Shown one piece after another: positions 23,692 to 33,586 of a stretch of 64,000 nt of DNA. The stretch is from Bacteroidota bacterium (GTDB taxonomy: Bacteria; Bacteroidota; Ignavibacteria; UBA10030; UBA8401): contig JAUXTU010000055.1 of NCBI GenBank assembly GCA_030679145.1, positions 1-64,000 on the forward strand, in the 5' to 3' direction. Each line of letters opens with the position of its first letter. Position 1 is the first letter of the stretch. The position numbers and the translations under genes are program-made. Under the pieces are notes generated by a model. It was not told the DNA's origin. It worked only from the letters and a program-made list of their open reading frames with translations, and searched no databases.

Positions 23692-24821
23692 AAACAATCA
23701 AATCAATTCTCGCTGTAGCAATTATTATGTTGTTCGTATTCGGACAATCTCTTTCTGCTCAATTCAATATTCGTCCAACAATAAGTTCAATGGCTGATGA
23801 CAATGTGAATAATAATGCGTTTCAAATAAAAAGCAATGTTACCACATTCAATCTTAACAGCGGATACTCATGGGATAATGAAAGTAATTTCACGAGTTTA
23901 TATTACGATGGAACGTTTACCTATTTTGAATCCTTCCTGCAGCGGACTAATCATTTTCATTCAATCAATACTGAATACACACAATTGTATGGAAGCGAGA
24001 ATCAAAATGCTCTAAACGTAGGCGGATTACTCGGAACAAGTATCAACCGAGATGATTATGTGATCTTCAATCATTCACAGCTATCCGGATTCATCAACTA
24101 TAAATATTTTGCTGCGGATTGGTTAATCAATAAGTTTGGTTATTCATTCAGATCGGTTGGATTTGTCTCACTGAATGATTTTAGTTTTACAGAACATTCA
24201 ATATTTGCTCACGCGGCATTTGCTGCGACATCAACAACAACTGCAATAGTGCAAGCCGATCTTGGGACAAAATTTTATTCCACTACTCCGTCGGGCTCCA
24301 GTTCATCAATGAGAAAAGGTGTCATGTCTTCACTGCTGCCGAGTGTTACACAATTAACAGGAATGATAAAACTTGGTCAGCGTATCACGGATGAATTAGG
24401 CGTGAGCATTACGGAACGGTATCAATGGAACATTCAAAAACAGACACGGTATCTCAGTTCGGATTATGGATTTATTTCGGATGATGAATTATTTGATGAC
24501 CATTACGGATATGAAGGATTTCATACGAATGCCACAATAACATCGCTTCTCTCGGAAACAATAATGTTAAAATTATCCGGCGGATTGCAGAATAAACTAT
24601 ATTCGTCACTGTCAGCTTACGATTGGGATGGAAATGTAGTTGCTGATCAACGAATTGATGCTCGAACATATTTCAATATTGGATTGCGAAAAAATTTTGA
24701 AGATCTCGGATTTTCTCTTAAGGGTGCAGTTGATGTTATTCAAAACTCTTCAAACGATTCATTTTACAGCTACAAAAATAACGCTTTCACATTAGAAATA
24801 AGTGTTCCGTTTTCTAATTGA
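23688..24821 (+). CDS. outer-membrane beta-barrel protein of the sigma54 operon
   Basis: This 377-residue protein has signal peptide MKTIKSILAVAIIMLFVFGQSLSAQ, then many amphipathic strands rich in Tyr/Phe/Ser/Asn, ending FTLEISVPFSN. No known porin family was recognised. Its start overlaps the stop of the second Ca-loop protein. It is the natural surface partner of the small secreted proteins or of the ABC transporter that follows after a 165-bp gap, in which I see no clear promoter or terminator. Confidence 0.7.
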   Translation: MKTIKSILAVAIIMLFVFGQSLSAQFNIRPTISSMADDNVNNNAFQIKSNVTTFNLNSGYSWDNESNFTSLYYDGTFTYFESFLQRTNHFHSINTEYTQLYGSENQNALNVGGLLGTSINRDDYVIFNHSQLSGFINYKYFAADWLINKFGYSFRSVGFVSLNDFSFTEHSIFAHAAFAATSTTTAIVQADLGTKFYSTTPSGSSSSMRKGVMSSLLPSVTQLTGMIKLGQRITDELGVSITERYQWNIQKQTRYLSSDYGFISDDELFDDHYGYEGFHTNATITSLLSETIMLKLSGGLQNKLYSSLSAYDWDGNVVADQRIDARTYFNIGLRKNFEDLGFSLKGAVDVIQNSSNDSFYSYKNNAFTLEISVPFSN

Positions 24822-24986
24822 CCATTATATTTGAATAAATGCCAAATCCTTCGGAAAATAGGTTTATGCTCAGGATTTGACGATTATTTAGTTAGAACAA
24901 ATGTATGAAATCTTGTTGAACCGTTATACACTTGGTAGCATCATATTATTAGTACTAGATAGATAGAACATCACACGAATCCAAAT

Positions 24987-25679
24987 ATGAGCCTCATTCA
25001 GCTGCAAGATATCACAAAACAATACCAAACGGGGGAAGTACCTGTTACAGCGCTAAAAAACATCGATCTTGAAATAGATGCCCGTTCATTTGTGTCATTC
25101 ATTGGACCGTCAGGCAGCGGTAAATCAACGCTTCTCAATTTGATAGGATGTTTGGATAAATCCACGCAAGGGAAAGTGCTGATTAATGATGTAGATGTTG
25201 GTTTGTTCAGCCGTGCCGAAAGCGCTGCCTTTCGTGGAAAAAACATTGGATTCGTTTTTCAAAATTTCAATCTCATACCTGTTTTAACGGTGTATGAAAA
25301 TGTTGAGTATCCACTTCTTATGCTCGACCGGATTCAAACGAAAGAACGCCACGATCGGATAATGCAACTCTTAGAAAAAGTTGAAATGGCTGATCAAAAA
25401 AATAAATTTCCAAATCAAATTTCCGGAGGGCAGAAGCAACGCGTGGCTGTTGCGCGTGCATTAGTCACCAATCCGCAAATTGTTCTTGCAGACGAACCGA
25501 CAGCAAATCTCGATCGTGTTACCGCGTTTAAAGTTATTACCATTATGCACGAAATGAAGAATGAATTTGGTACGACATTTATTTTTTCTACACACGATCC
25601 AAGAATTGTCGGCGAAGCAGAGATTCTATATACACTCGAAGACGGAGCGATTACACACCGGGAAGTGAAGAACAAATAA
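24987..25679 (+). CDS. ABC transporter ATPase, LolD/MacB type
   Basis: This 230-residue ATPase has Walker A GPSGSGKST, Q-loop FVFQNFNLIPVLT, signature ISGGQKQRVAVARAL, Walker B IVLADEPTANLD and H-loop STHDPRIV. The NLIPVLTVYENVEYPL segment is typical of the LolD/MacB/FtsE branch, which works with FtsX-fold permeases on envelope substrates rather than small solutes. The permease follows 12 bp downstream. Confidence 0.94.
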   Translation: MSLIQLQDITKQYQTGEVPVTALKNIDLEIDARSFVSFIGPSGSGKSTLLNLIGCLDKSTQGKVLINDVDVGLFSRAESAAFRGKNIGFVFQNFNLIPVLTVYENVEYPLLMLDRIQTKERHDRIMQLLEKVEMADQKNKFPNQISGGQKQRVAVARALVTNPQIVLADEPTANLDRVTAFKVITIMHEMKNEFGTTFIFSTHDPRIVGEAEILYTLEDGAITHREVKNK

Positions 25680-25691
25680 TAACCGAACATT

Positions 25692-26924
25692 ATGGGAAAC
25701 TTACTTAAAATCAGCATTCGAAATTTATTCCGGTACAAACGGCGTACATTATTAACATCGTCTCTTATTGCTTTCGGAGTTGTCCTCGTCATTGTTTTTG
25801 GCGGACTGGCGATCTCATTCAAAACACAGATGATCGGAATTCTTACGAACTCATCACTCGGCGATTTACAGATACACAAAAAAGGGTACGTTGAGTCGAT
25901 TGATAATCTGCCGTTGAATATAACACTATCAACAACCGAACTGGCAATGGTCGAGCAAAAACTGAAATCAATGCCTGAAGTTTCTGCGTACAGTCCGCGC
26001 GTTAAATTTGGCGCGATGATCAGTAACTATGCACAGACATCAAATATCCGATTGAGTGGAATTACCCCTGAGAATGAAATTGCAACGTGCCCTGATCTGA
26101 TAAAAAGAATAAAAGGAACTATTTCTGATCCGCTGCAATTTATTCAGCCCGGTGAAATTCTTGTTCCCGAAAATCTAATGAAGGGTCTTTCACTTCATGT
26201 TGGCGACGAAATAGTATTGATCGCAACAAATAAAGAAGGTTCAGTAAACGGCATAACCTTGCGTATCGCCGCGAAAATGGAAAATGTTTTTGGTCCGTCG
26301 GGGAAAGACGGCTACATTCATATACAAGATGCAACGGCGTTGCTGCGAATGGATCATCCAGAAATTGTTGAAATTGCAGTGCATCTCAAAAATTTCGATC
26401 AACTCAAGAATGTTTCTGAAGAATTGAAGCAGCAATTTAATACACCAAATTCGCCAACAGAAGTTCACACGTGGGAACAGCTTTCCCCATTTGCAAGTAT
26501 TGCCCGCATTGTGGATTTGCTCATTATTGTCGTGAAATTCATTCTCATTTCAATTGTTCTTGTCAGCATTCTCAATATTATGACGATGTCTGTGTACGAA
26601 CGTATCAGCGAGATTGGAACGATTGCTGCAATTGGAACTCCGCCATCGCGCATTTTAGCATTATTCCTTGTCGAAGGTTTTTCGATGGGATTACTCAGCA
26701 CAGTAGCCGGTACGGTTGTTGGACTTGGAATTCTCTGGCTGATGAATTTTATAAAGATAAATTTTTCATTTGGTGGAATGAATATTTCACTTGCTCCAAG
26801 TATTCCCGCAGGTGAAATTTTGTGGGTGGTATTTATTGTTATGCTTGTATCAGTATTTGCAAGTGCACAGCCGGCGTATAAAGCTTCAAAAATGGAACCT
26901 GTTGATGCACTGGGACATGTGTAG
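25692..26924 (+). CDS. FtsX-fold ABC permease (LolC/E-MacB type)
   Basis: This 410-residue permease has one N-terminal helix (TLLTSSLIAFGVVLVIVFGGL), a large periplasmic MacB-PCD-like domain (about 45-270) and three C-terminal helices forming the FtsX domain. The FtsX domain shows ILNIMTMSVYERISEIGTIAAIGTPPSRI, the family hallmark. Together with the ATPase at 24987 it forms a mechanotransmitting transporter. A LolA-like protein and a barrel encoded downstream suggest export or sorting of a lipid, lipoprotein or small secreted protein. Confidence 0.93.
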   Translation: MGNLLKISIRNLFRYKRRTLLTSSLIAFGVVLVIVFGGLAISFKTQMIGILTNSSLGDLQIHKKGYVESIDNLPLNITLSTTELAMVEQKLKSMPEVSAYSPRVKFGAMISNYAQTSNIRLSGITPENEIATCPDLIKRIKGTISDPLQFIQPGEILVPENLMKGLSLHVGDEIVLIATNKEGSVNGITLRIAAKMENVFGPSGKDGYIHIQDATALLRMDHPEIVEIAVHLKNFDQLKNVSEELKQQFNTPNSPTEVHTWEQLSPFASIARIVDLLIIVVKFILISIVLVSILNIMTMSVYERISEIGTIAAIGTPPSRILALFLVEGFSMGLLSTVAGTVVGLGILWLMNFIKINFSFGGMNISLAPSIPAGEILWVVFIVMLVSVFASAQPAYKASKMEPVDALGHV

Positions 26925-26984
26925 ATTGAACCGTATTATGAGTTTAGGGTTTGAATCATCAATTATATATGAAAGACAAATTGT

Positions 26985-27383
26985 ATGAAACGAGTACTAT
27001 GGACAATAAGTGGTATTTTCTTAACTATAGTTATCATTTTCACAAGTACTATCGCAACAGAAAAAGGAGAACATATGAAAATTTTAAATTTGAAAACAGA
27101 AATCGGTGAAGGAAACAATAAACAGATAGATTTATTATTTGAGGGACCTCGTAGAAAGATTGTTCAGATAACGTTACGGAATAACGGTGTACTTGAATCC
27201 CATAAAGCCGTTGAACCTATCACCATTCAGTGCATTTCGGGGAAAGGGACTTTGAGCGTTGGAAATGGAAAAGAATCACTTGAATTGATTTCCGGAGTAA
27301 TCGTAACAATTGAGCCAAACACCGTTCATGAAATAAAATCTGAACCTGCTGTTTCCGTGCTTCTCAGTAAATTTACAGAATAA
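26985..27383 (+). CDS. cupin-domain protein (start uncertain: secreted or cytoplasmic)
   Basis: The cupin core (about residues 35-130) has THE-type sheets with ESHKAVEPITIQCISGKGTLSVG and IEPNTVHEIKS, but only a few of the usual metal His/Glu residues. Two starts compete. ATG 26985 gives a membrane/signal segment (VLWTISGIFLTIVIIFTSTIA). ATG 27075, preceded by a much better ribosome site (AAAGGAGAACAT), gives a purely cytoplasmic 102-residue cupin. Both could be used. The function is unknown; it may be a small-ligand sensor or isomerase in the operon. Confidence 0.7.
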   Translation: MKRVLWTISGIFLTIVIIFTSTIATEKGEHMKILNLKTEIGEGNNKQIDLLFEGPRRKIVQITLRNNGVLESHKAVEPITIQCISGKGTLSVGNGKESLELISGVIVTIEPNTVHEIKSEPAVSVLLSKFTE

Positions 27384-27411
27384 TAAAATAAATCATAAAG
27401 GGAGATTCATT

Positions 27412-27816
27412 ATGAAAACTGGGAAATTAAATATTGGAATAGGCTTCTTGTTCTTAGCCGGATTTATGCTCTATGGATTTGTCCTTATTTATCTGCGCGA
27501 TTTCGCACAGGGAAAAGAAGAATGGATTTTGGGAAGTTTAACAGGACCGCATTTTGAATCTAAACTTGCTCACGCGCATGGCAACCTTTTTGCATTTCTC
27601 AATATCGTCATCGGTTATTTGCTGATGAATTTATCGTTAACCGTAACGGATGCAAAATGGATTTCACGCCTTGCTCTTGCCGGAATGTTGATGCCTATCG
27701 GAATATTAAGTGAAGTGTTATTTGGATTGCCGCCTTTTCTCGTTATAATCGGCGGAATTTCCATTGTAACATCTTCTGCTTGGTTTGGGATTGTTATGCT
27801 AAAGAAACATGAGTAA
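27412..27816 (+). CDS. four-helix membrane protein of unknown function
   Basis: This 134-residue protein has four predicted helices, and AHAHGNLFAFLNIVIGYLL near the second could place two His at the membrane face. It starts after AAAGGGAGATTCATT. I do not recognise the family. Its position between the cupin and a similar small membrane protein suggests a membrane sub-module of the locus. Confidence 0.65.
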   Translation: MKTGKLNIGIGFLFLAGFMLYGFVLIYLRDFAQGKEEWILGSLTGPHFESKLAHAHGNLFAFLNIVIGYLLMNLSLTVTDAKWISRLALAGMLMPIGILSEVLFGLPPFLVIIGGISIVTSSAWFGIVMLKKHE

Positions 27817-27907
27817 ACTTTCATTCTATCAAAATTAAAATAAAATTTATTAAAGGTTGTTGAACAAAGCGGATCGAGTAAGAAATCCTATTATCATATA
27901 ACGAATC

Positions 27908-28318
27908 ATGAAAACATCAACCTCATTTCTGAAAATCATCACATTATTTCTAGCAACGGCATTGGGTACAATGTCGTTGCTTTCGGGAATACGTACACTG
28001 TTAGGTTTTTCCATTCCAGATAAAATAATTTTTATTCCGCTACTCATCAGTCAAACAATTATGGGTGTTATAAACATCATTGTGGCTGTTTTGATCTTTC
28101 GTGAAAATCGATACAATTTGCCAATAGCAATCGGCGTGTTTTCAATAAACCTCGTAATATTATTACTCATAACAATACATATGTTTACAGGGGGAACGCT
28201 TATTGATCCTTCAAGTCAAAATGCAATGATGATGAGATCGGTGGTTTGGGGAATTATTGTTGGCTTACTTATTATGCGAAAAAAGATAATGGATAGTAGA
28301 AAGAGTATAAACGCATGA
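27908..28318 (+). CDS. four-helix membrane protein of unknown function
   Basis: This 136-residue hydrophobic protein has helices at about 10-30, 40-62, 74-94 and 112-130. No family was recognised. Its stop overlaps the start of the LolA-like gene (ATGA), so the two are translationally coupled. Confidence 0.65.
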   Translation: MKTSTSFLKIITLFLATALGTMSLLSGIRTLLGFSIPDKIIFIPLLISQTIMGVINIIVAVLIFRENRYNLPIAIGVFSINLVILLLITIHMFTGGTLIDPSSQNAMMMRSVVWGIIVGLLIMRKKIMDSRKSINA

Positions 28319-29046
28319 AACAAATGATCAAAGCATTTTTAATAACGTTGTTTTACAGCGTTTTTGTTCTTTCTCAGAATGCAAATGTTCTCCTTAAAAC
28401 TGTGGATGATAACTTAATGCCTGAATCGTACGCATCCTATCGTAAACTAATTAATGAAGAACCGGACGGCTCAAAAAAAGAGTTTGCATTTTTTTCAGTT
28501 AAAAAAGGAAAAGATAAAATAGCATTACTTTATATTGCGCCGGCAAGCGAAAAAGGAAGATCAACGCTTCGTGTTGGTGAAAATATGTGGTTATATATTC
28601 CCAATGTGAACAAGCCGGTAAGAATTACGAGCCTTCAATCTGTTGTCGGAGGGGTTTTTAACAACGCAGATATTATGCAGTTGGAATATTCTGCAGAATA
28701 CGACGCATCATTTGGCGAGGGAACGGACAAAGAGAATCTGCTCGACTTGAAAGCGAAGAACAAATCTGTTGCGTACGATAAACTAAAGATGTGGATCACG
28801 AAAGACAAAAATATACTCCGTAAGGTTGAAGCATATTCCTCCAGCGGCATGCTTATCAAAACGCTCGAATTCAAAAAGGATAAAGATTTTGGAAGGGGCT
28901 TGATTCGACCTTCTGTTATAGAAACATACAGTCCGTTATACAAAGGGTATCGATCGTTGATGATTTATCAATCTATTAAAAAACGGCAATTCCCCGACGA
29001 GGTATTTACACTGAACTATATGGGTCGATTAGGAGATTTGAAATAG
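28315..29046 (+). CDS. LolA-like outer-membrane lipoprotein-sorting protein
   Basis: This 243-residue periplasmic protein has a signal (MKQMIKAFLITLFYSVFVLSQ) and the COG2834-type LolA-like fold. Typical segments are KLINEEPDGSKKEFAFFSVKKGKDK, GENMWLYIPNVNKPVRI and the C-terminal QSIKKRQFPDEVFTLNYMGRL. These proteins carry lipid-like cargo across the periplasm and are often encoded with an ABC or RND transporter and a barrel, as here. Its start overlaps the membrane-protein gene, and its stop overlaps the barrel start. Confidence 0.85.
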   Translation: MKQMIKAFLITLFYSVFVLSQNANVLLKTVDDNLMPESYASYRKLINEEPDGSKKEFAFFSVKKGKDKIALLYIAPASEKGRSTLRVGENMWLYIPNVNKPVRITSLQSVVGGVFNNADIMQLEYSAEYDASFGEGTDKENLLDLKAKNKSVAYDKLKMWITKDKNILRKVEAYSSSGMLIKTLEFKKDKDFGRGLIRPSVIETYSPLYKGYRSLMIYQSIKKRQFPDEVFTLNYMGRLGDLK

Positions 29047-30326
29047 TGCGTCGTTCCCAATGGCTTATATTGTTTTTGTTGTTCGTTTTAACGGGAGTAT
29101 TGTTCGGACAAGAAGAAGAACTTTCGGAAACTCCACAGGAGCAAGAAAAGAAACTTGAATGGAGTGGCAATCTTGATGTTAAATATACTCTGTTCCAAAT
29201 GGACCAAAACTCATCGCAATACAAACTTCAATTCTTCAAGGAACGTTCATCACCAACTCTAATCTCGCAATATAAAATAGAACCGTATCTGAATGCCGAA
29301 TACCGAACGAGTGATTTGGGATTTGTTCTAAAGACGCATGCGACATATTACAGCGATGCTAATGCACAATTCGATTTGTTTGAATCCTACGGAAGTTTCA
29401 ATCCGTCGCTTAATGTTACTTTGCAGTCTGGTAAACGCATGTATAGTTGGGGAAAAGGGTATGCGTTCAATCCGGTTGGTTTTGTCAATTCCATCAAAGA
29501 TCCGGAAAATCCCGAACTTGCTCAGGCAGGACTGCTCTCTGCAAATATTGAATACTTAAAAAGTTTTCAATCTGATGTGCTGCAAAGTTTCGCAATGATG
29601 TTCGTTGTGATTCCCTCATCTGAGTTATTGAACAGCAGGTATGGTGACGTTGAGAAAACTGATGTAGCTTTGAAAACGTATTTTCTGTTATGGGATACAG
29701 ACATTGATCTGATGACATATTACAGCGATGATAAACCGAAACGATACGGGGTAGATTTTGCCAGAAATCTTAAAGAGAATTTTGAGATTCATGGAGAGGT
29801 CAGTCTAAATCTGAATTCACAGCGGTATTCAATTTTGAACGATTCTATTTATGTTAAGTCAGTCGATAATTATTCATATCTGTTTGGCTTACGGTATTTA
29901 AGTGAGACCAATGTTACCGTTATTGCAGAATATTATCATAACGGACTTGGATTGACAAGAAGTGAATACGAACAGTATGGTGACTATCTACAGAAGAGTA
30001 CCGCAAATAATAATCCTTTCATCATGCAACAAGCACTCGGAGTCAGTCAAACATATTTTCGTAGCAGCACGGTGATGGAGGATTATTTGTACCTCAAAAT
30101 CATCTATCCCGAACCGTTTGACATGCTCTACTTCACGCCGTCTCTTTACACGATTTACAATCTGGCAGACAAGAGTTTTCTCCTATCACTTCAAATGAAT
30201 TACAAACCGGCTACAAACGTTGAATTTATTTTTTGGCCAAGCGCACTTATAGGTGGCGATCAAACAGAATATGGCGACAAACAAGTAAAAGAGCGTTTAG
30301 AGTTATGGATGAGAGTATATTTTTAG
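29046..30326 (+). CDS. outer-membrane beta-barrel protein, terminal gene of the locus
   Basis: This 426-residue protein has signal MRRSQWLILFLLFVLTGVLFGQ, an acidic linker (EEELSETPQEQEKK), then beta-strand-rich sequence ending LELWMRVYF, a C-terminal Phe typical of barrels. The GTG start overlaps the LolA-like stop by one base. ABC ATPase, FtsX permease, LolA-like carrier and this barrel together make a possible inner-to-outer-membrane route. Confidence 0.75.
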   Translation: MRRSQWLILFLLFVLTGVLFGQEEELSETPQEQEKKLEWSGNLDVKYTLFQMDQNSSQYKLQFFKERSSPTLISQYKIEPYLNAEYRTSDLGFVLKTHATYYSDANAQFDLFESYGSFNPSLNVTLQSGKRMYSWGKGYAFNPVGFVNSIKDPENPELAQAGLLSANIEYLKSFQSDVLQSFAMMFVVIPSSELLNSRYGDVEKTDVALKTYFLLWDTDIDLMTYYSDDKPKRYGVDFARNLKENFEIHGEVSLNLNSQRYSILNDSIYVKSVDNYSYLFGLRYLSETNVTVIAEYYHNGLGLTRSEYEQYGDYLQKSTANNNPFIMQQALGVSQTYFRSSTVMEDYLYLKIIYPEPFDMLYFTPSLYTIYNLADKSFLLSLQMNYKPATNVEFIFWPSALIGGDQTEYGDKQVKERLELWMRVYF

Positions 30327-30484
30327 GAAAAATATCTAAAAACGTTCTACGATAATAAGCCGAAATACATTTCCACTTTAATTCAAGCAATGAAATCCTG
30401 CAATAATTGACTCTGTTTTTTGTATCTTGGCAATACATTCTTTCAAATTTTTATTACATCACTTTTAAAAAATAGTAAACTCCT

Positions 30485-32500
30485 GTGAAGTTCCTATCAA
30501 ATATCCAACCTCGTTATATCATTGCTATTACGATCAGTATTGCTGTGTTGATGTTTACTTCCGCATATGTTGAATTACAGCAGAGTAAGGAAGAGCTATT
30601 TCATCTTTTAGAAGAACATTCAATTTCCCTTGCTGAAATTGTACAACGAAGCAGTTCCAACATAGTTTTGTCTTCGGATTACATAGAGCAACAACTTGCC
30701 GAACGTCTTTATAACAATGCATCATTCATTGCGCGAATGGATAGTGCGAAAAAATTAAAACAGTCCGATCTTGCTCGCGTTGCAAACAAGAATGGAATTT
30801 TTCGCATTCACATTTTTGAGTCAAAGGGAAAGAGAATTGCCAGCAGTCATATCCCGCTTGGATATGGCGCCGCAATGCACGATCAAAATATTTCATCGCC
30901 GGTTTTTGCGCCAATTCTGCGCGGTGAATTGGATCAAATGACTATTGGGTTCAAAGAATCCCGTTTTATGGATGGCAAACGATTTGCTGTTGCAGTAAAA
31001 CGGACAGGCCGGAATCACGGTGCTATTGTTCTTACACTTGATGCTAAAGAGATTGTTGAATTCCGAAAAAATATTGGTATTGGTCGTCTCATTAACGACC
31101 TAAGTAATAACAGTGGAATAGAATATGTTGTGCTTCAGGATAGTTTGGGAATTATTGCTGCTACACAAGGCATCACAGAAATGTCGAGGATCGATGACGA
31201 CCAGGTTTTGCTAAGAGTGTTGACGAATGATTCTTCCATTACACGACGATCACTATTTCATGACCGTGAAGTGTTTGAAGTTATTCGAGCATTAACAATT
31301 GAACAGTCAGTCGTAGGTCTTTTACGAATCGGAATATCTATGGATGAAATCCGTTCTGTTGAAAGTCGAATGTGGCGAAGAATGTTCATTATGTCGATAG
31401 TATTAATTTCTATCGGTGCTGTTATTTTTACTGCTATCATAGCCAACCAAAATTTTCAGTTAATGTCAAAAAAATATGAACGAGTGCAACAGTTTACCGA
31501 GAATATCCTCCATTCCATGCAGGATATTGTAATAACATTTGACGATCAGCAGCGAATATCAATTTTCAATCAACAGGCAGAATTATTTTTTAGAATATCA
31601 GCAGAGAATGTATTAGGTAAATCTATTGAAGAATTGCCTGATGGTTTACGCAATTCAATTCGCAATATTAGCACTGTTCAGAATAAAGATACTAATGAGC
31701 AATTAGTTGTAAACGGAAATGAATTTATTCTTTCAATTTCTGTATCAGAAACTCTTAAAAAGGATGGTTCAATTGAAAGCCGAACAATATTGATTAAAGA
31801 TCTTACGGAATCAAAACGATTAGAGCGCGAAGTTCAACGAAAAGAAAAGATGACGGCAATGGGAGAGTTAGCGGCAGGTGTTGCTCACGAGATCAGAAAT
31901 CCGTTGAATGCAATTTCAATGATCGCTCAGCGGTTTGAGAAAGAATTTTTACCGAAAAAAGGATTAAAGGAATACAAAGAACTGAATAGTGTCCTCAAGA
32001 ACGAATCTATTCGAGTAAACGGGATCATTCAGCAATTCTTATCATTTGCGCGGTCGAAAAAGATCAAGCCATCGATTATCTCTTCATTGATGTTAATAAA
32101 TCATCTTTCAATGTTATTCCAATCTCAGGCGAAAGAAAGAAAAATATATTTTACATCTCATTCTGAGGATATACCAATTTCTATCGACTTTGAGCAAATG
32201 ACACAAGCATTATTGAACCTTCTTCAAAATGCGTTAGATGCGACTTCAGAAGATGGTTCGATCGTACTTACGCTAGCAAAGATCAATAATGAAATCAAGA
32301 TTGAAATAGCAGATATAGGCACGGGAATTGAAACTGAACTGCAGGAAAAAATATTCGATCTGTACTTCACAACAAAATTAAATGGCACCGGTATGGGGCT
32401 TGCCATAACGCAGCAAATTATTTCGCAGCATAATGGTTCCATTACGGTAAGAAACAACAAACCACAAGGCTCTATTTTCTTGATTACGCTCCCCGTGTAA
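30485..32500 (+). CDS. membrane sensor histidine kinase, NtrB/ZraS type
   Basis: This 671-residue kinase has helix 1 (YIIAITISIAVLMFTSAYVEL), a periplasmic sensor domain of about 265 residues, helix 2 (MFIMSIVLISIGAVIFTAIIAN) and a PAS domain (about 340-440). The kinase core follows, with MGELAAGVAHEIRNPLNA (His468), LNLLQNALDAT, DIGTGIE and GTGMGLAITQQII. This core type normally pairs with NtrC-like regulators. No regulator gene is adjacent. The NtrC-type protein at 18839 lies on the other side of the sigma54 locus, so the two plausibly form one ZraSR-like system. That pairing is inference. The start is GTG 30485. Confidence 0.9.
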   Translation: MKFLSNIQPRYIIAITISIAVLMFTSAYVELQQSKEELFHLLEEHSISLAEIVQRSSSNIVLSSDYIEQQLAERLYNNASFIARMDSAKKLKQSDLARVANKNGIFRIHIFESKGKRIASSHIPLGYGAAMHDQNISSPVFAPILRGELDQMTIGFKESRFMDGKRFAVAVKRTGRNHGAIVLTLDAKEIVEFRKNIGIGRLINDLSNNSGIEYVVLQDSLGIIAATQGITEMSRIDDDQVLLRVLTNDSSITRRSLFHDREVFEVIRALTIEQSVVGLLRIGISMDEIRSVESRMWRRMFIMSIVLISIGAVIFTAIIANQNFQLMSKKYERVQQFTENILHSMQDIVITFDDQQRISIFNQQAELFFRISAENVLGKSIEELPDGLRNSIRNISTVQNKDTNEQLVVNGNEFILSISVSETLKKDGSIESRTILIKDLTESKRLEREVQRKEKMTAMGELAAGVAHEIRNPLNAISMIAQRFEKEFLPKKGLKEYKELNSVLKNESIRVNGIIQQFLSFARSKKIKPSIISSLMLINHLSMLFQSQAKERKIYFTSHSEDIPISIDFEQMTQALLNLLQNALDATSEDGSIVLTLAKINNEIKIEIADIGTGIETELQEKIFDLYFTTKLNGTGMGLAITQQIISQHNGSITVRNNKPQGSIFLITLPV

Positions 32501-32637
32501 TCTTCCGCTTCCCAAATTTTTTTGTTAATTTATCGTTCACCTCATGGAACAAATATGATTTAAATTTTGTATAATCTTGTCATCATCCAACTATCATAAC
32601 TAAATCTGAATGAATTTTCCATTGCAGGGAGATTATT

Positions 32638-33498
32638 ATGCATTCGATTATTTATACCACCTCACTTTTCATTGCGTTATTTACTTCGTTCGGACTTATT
32701 AATAACGATCAGTTTTTTAGCGATGAGAATGAACAAAACTATAGGAGTGAAATAGACCGTTGGCACAATGAGCAGATTAAAAATTTGAAGAAAGAACATG
32801 GTTGGTTAAGTTTGATCGATCTCGTCTGGCTTAAAGAAGAAAAAAACGCCATTCCTTTACTTGGGAGTATAACTTTAAAAAATGAAAAATTATTCGTTGC
32901 ATTGAAAAATAATATTCAAGCGACTTCCCATGGAAAACCGTTTACGTCCGGTGTTATTCAACCTGAAAAGGATAAGATACTATTCGGATCAAAGGCATTT
33001 GTTGTAATCCGGCGCGATGGAAAATACGGTGTGCGAATATGGGATTCTGAATCTCCTACGAGAAAAAATTTTAATGGAGTTGAACGATATCCTGTCTCTA
33101 TTAAGTGGAGAGTTGAGGCTCGCTGGGAAGTATATGCGAAACCAAAAAAAGTAGAGATTCCGACCATTGTTCCCGGAATATTTGGGAAAGGAATTGCACC
33201 CGGTGTTGCAATCTTTACAATAGATGGGAAAGAATTCCGGCTGGAACCAACAGTTGATAGCGCTCAAACTGAATATTTTTTTGTATTTGCTGATCGAACA
33301 AACGGAAAAGAATCGTATGCGGCGGGAAGATTTTTAGATGCAGATCCGCCGGTGAACGGAACGATCGTTCTCGATTTTAATAAGTCGACCAATCCGCCAT
33401 GCGCATTTACAGATTTTGCAACATGCCCGGTTCCATCAAAGGAAAATAGATTATCAGTAAAGGTTGAGGCAGGCGAAAAAAAATATGACCATCGTTAA
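32638..33498 (+). CDS. DUF1684-domain protein
   Basis: The 286-residue product has an N-terminal hydrophobic segment (IIYTTSLFIALFTSFGLI, signal or anchor) and a complete DUF1684 domain. Characteristic parts are WHNEQIKNLKKEHGWLSLIDLVWL, GVRIWDSESPTRKNFNGVERYP and the end motif NPPCAFTDFATCPVPSKENRL. The family is widespread, but its biochemical role is not established. The start at 32638 follows GGGAGATTATT. No operon partners are evident. Confidence 0.88.
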   Translation: MHSIIYTTSLFIALFTSFGLINNDQFFSDENEQNYRSEIDRWHNEQIKNLKKEHGWLSLIDLVWLKEEKNAIPLLGSITLKNEKLFVALKNNIQATSHGKPFTSGVIQPEKDKILFGSKAFVVIRRDGKYGVRIWDSESPTRKNFNGVERYPVSIKWRVEARWEVYAKPKKVEIPTIVPGIFGKGIAPGVAIFTIDGKEFRLEPTVDSAQTEYFFVFADRTNGKESYAAGRFLDADPPVNGTIVLDFNKSTNPPCAFTDFATCPVPSKENRLSVKVEAGEKKYDHR

Positions 33499-33586
33499 AT
33501 GCTGAGACAGCTTATTTTGTTTGGACAGTAAGAAAACAGAAAAGACAATCTTCCTGTTCAACAAGCAAATTAAATCGTTATAAAAA

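Noticed and set aside
30421-30445. sigma54 promoter (TTGGCAATACATTC) before the NtrB-like kinase
   Set aside because: TGGCA is present, but no TTGC-like -12 element follows at the right spacing.
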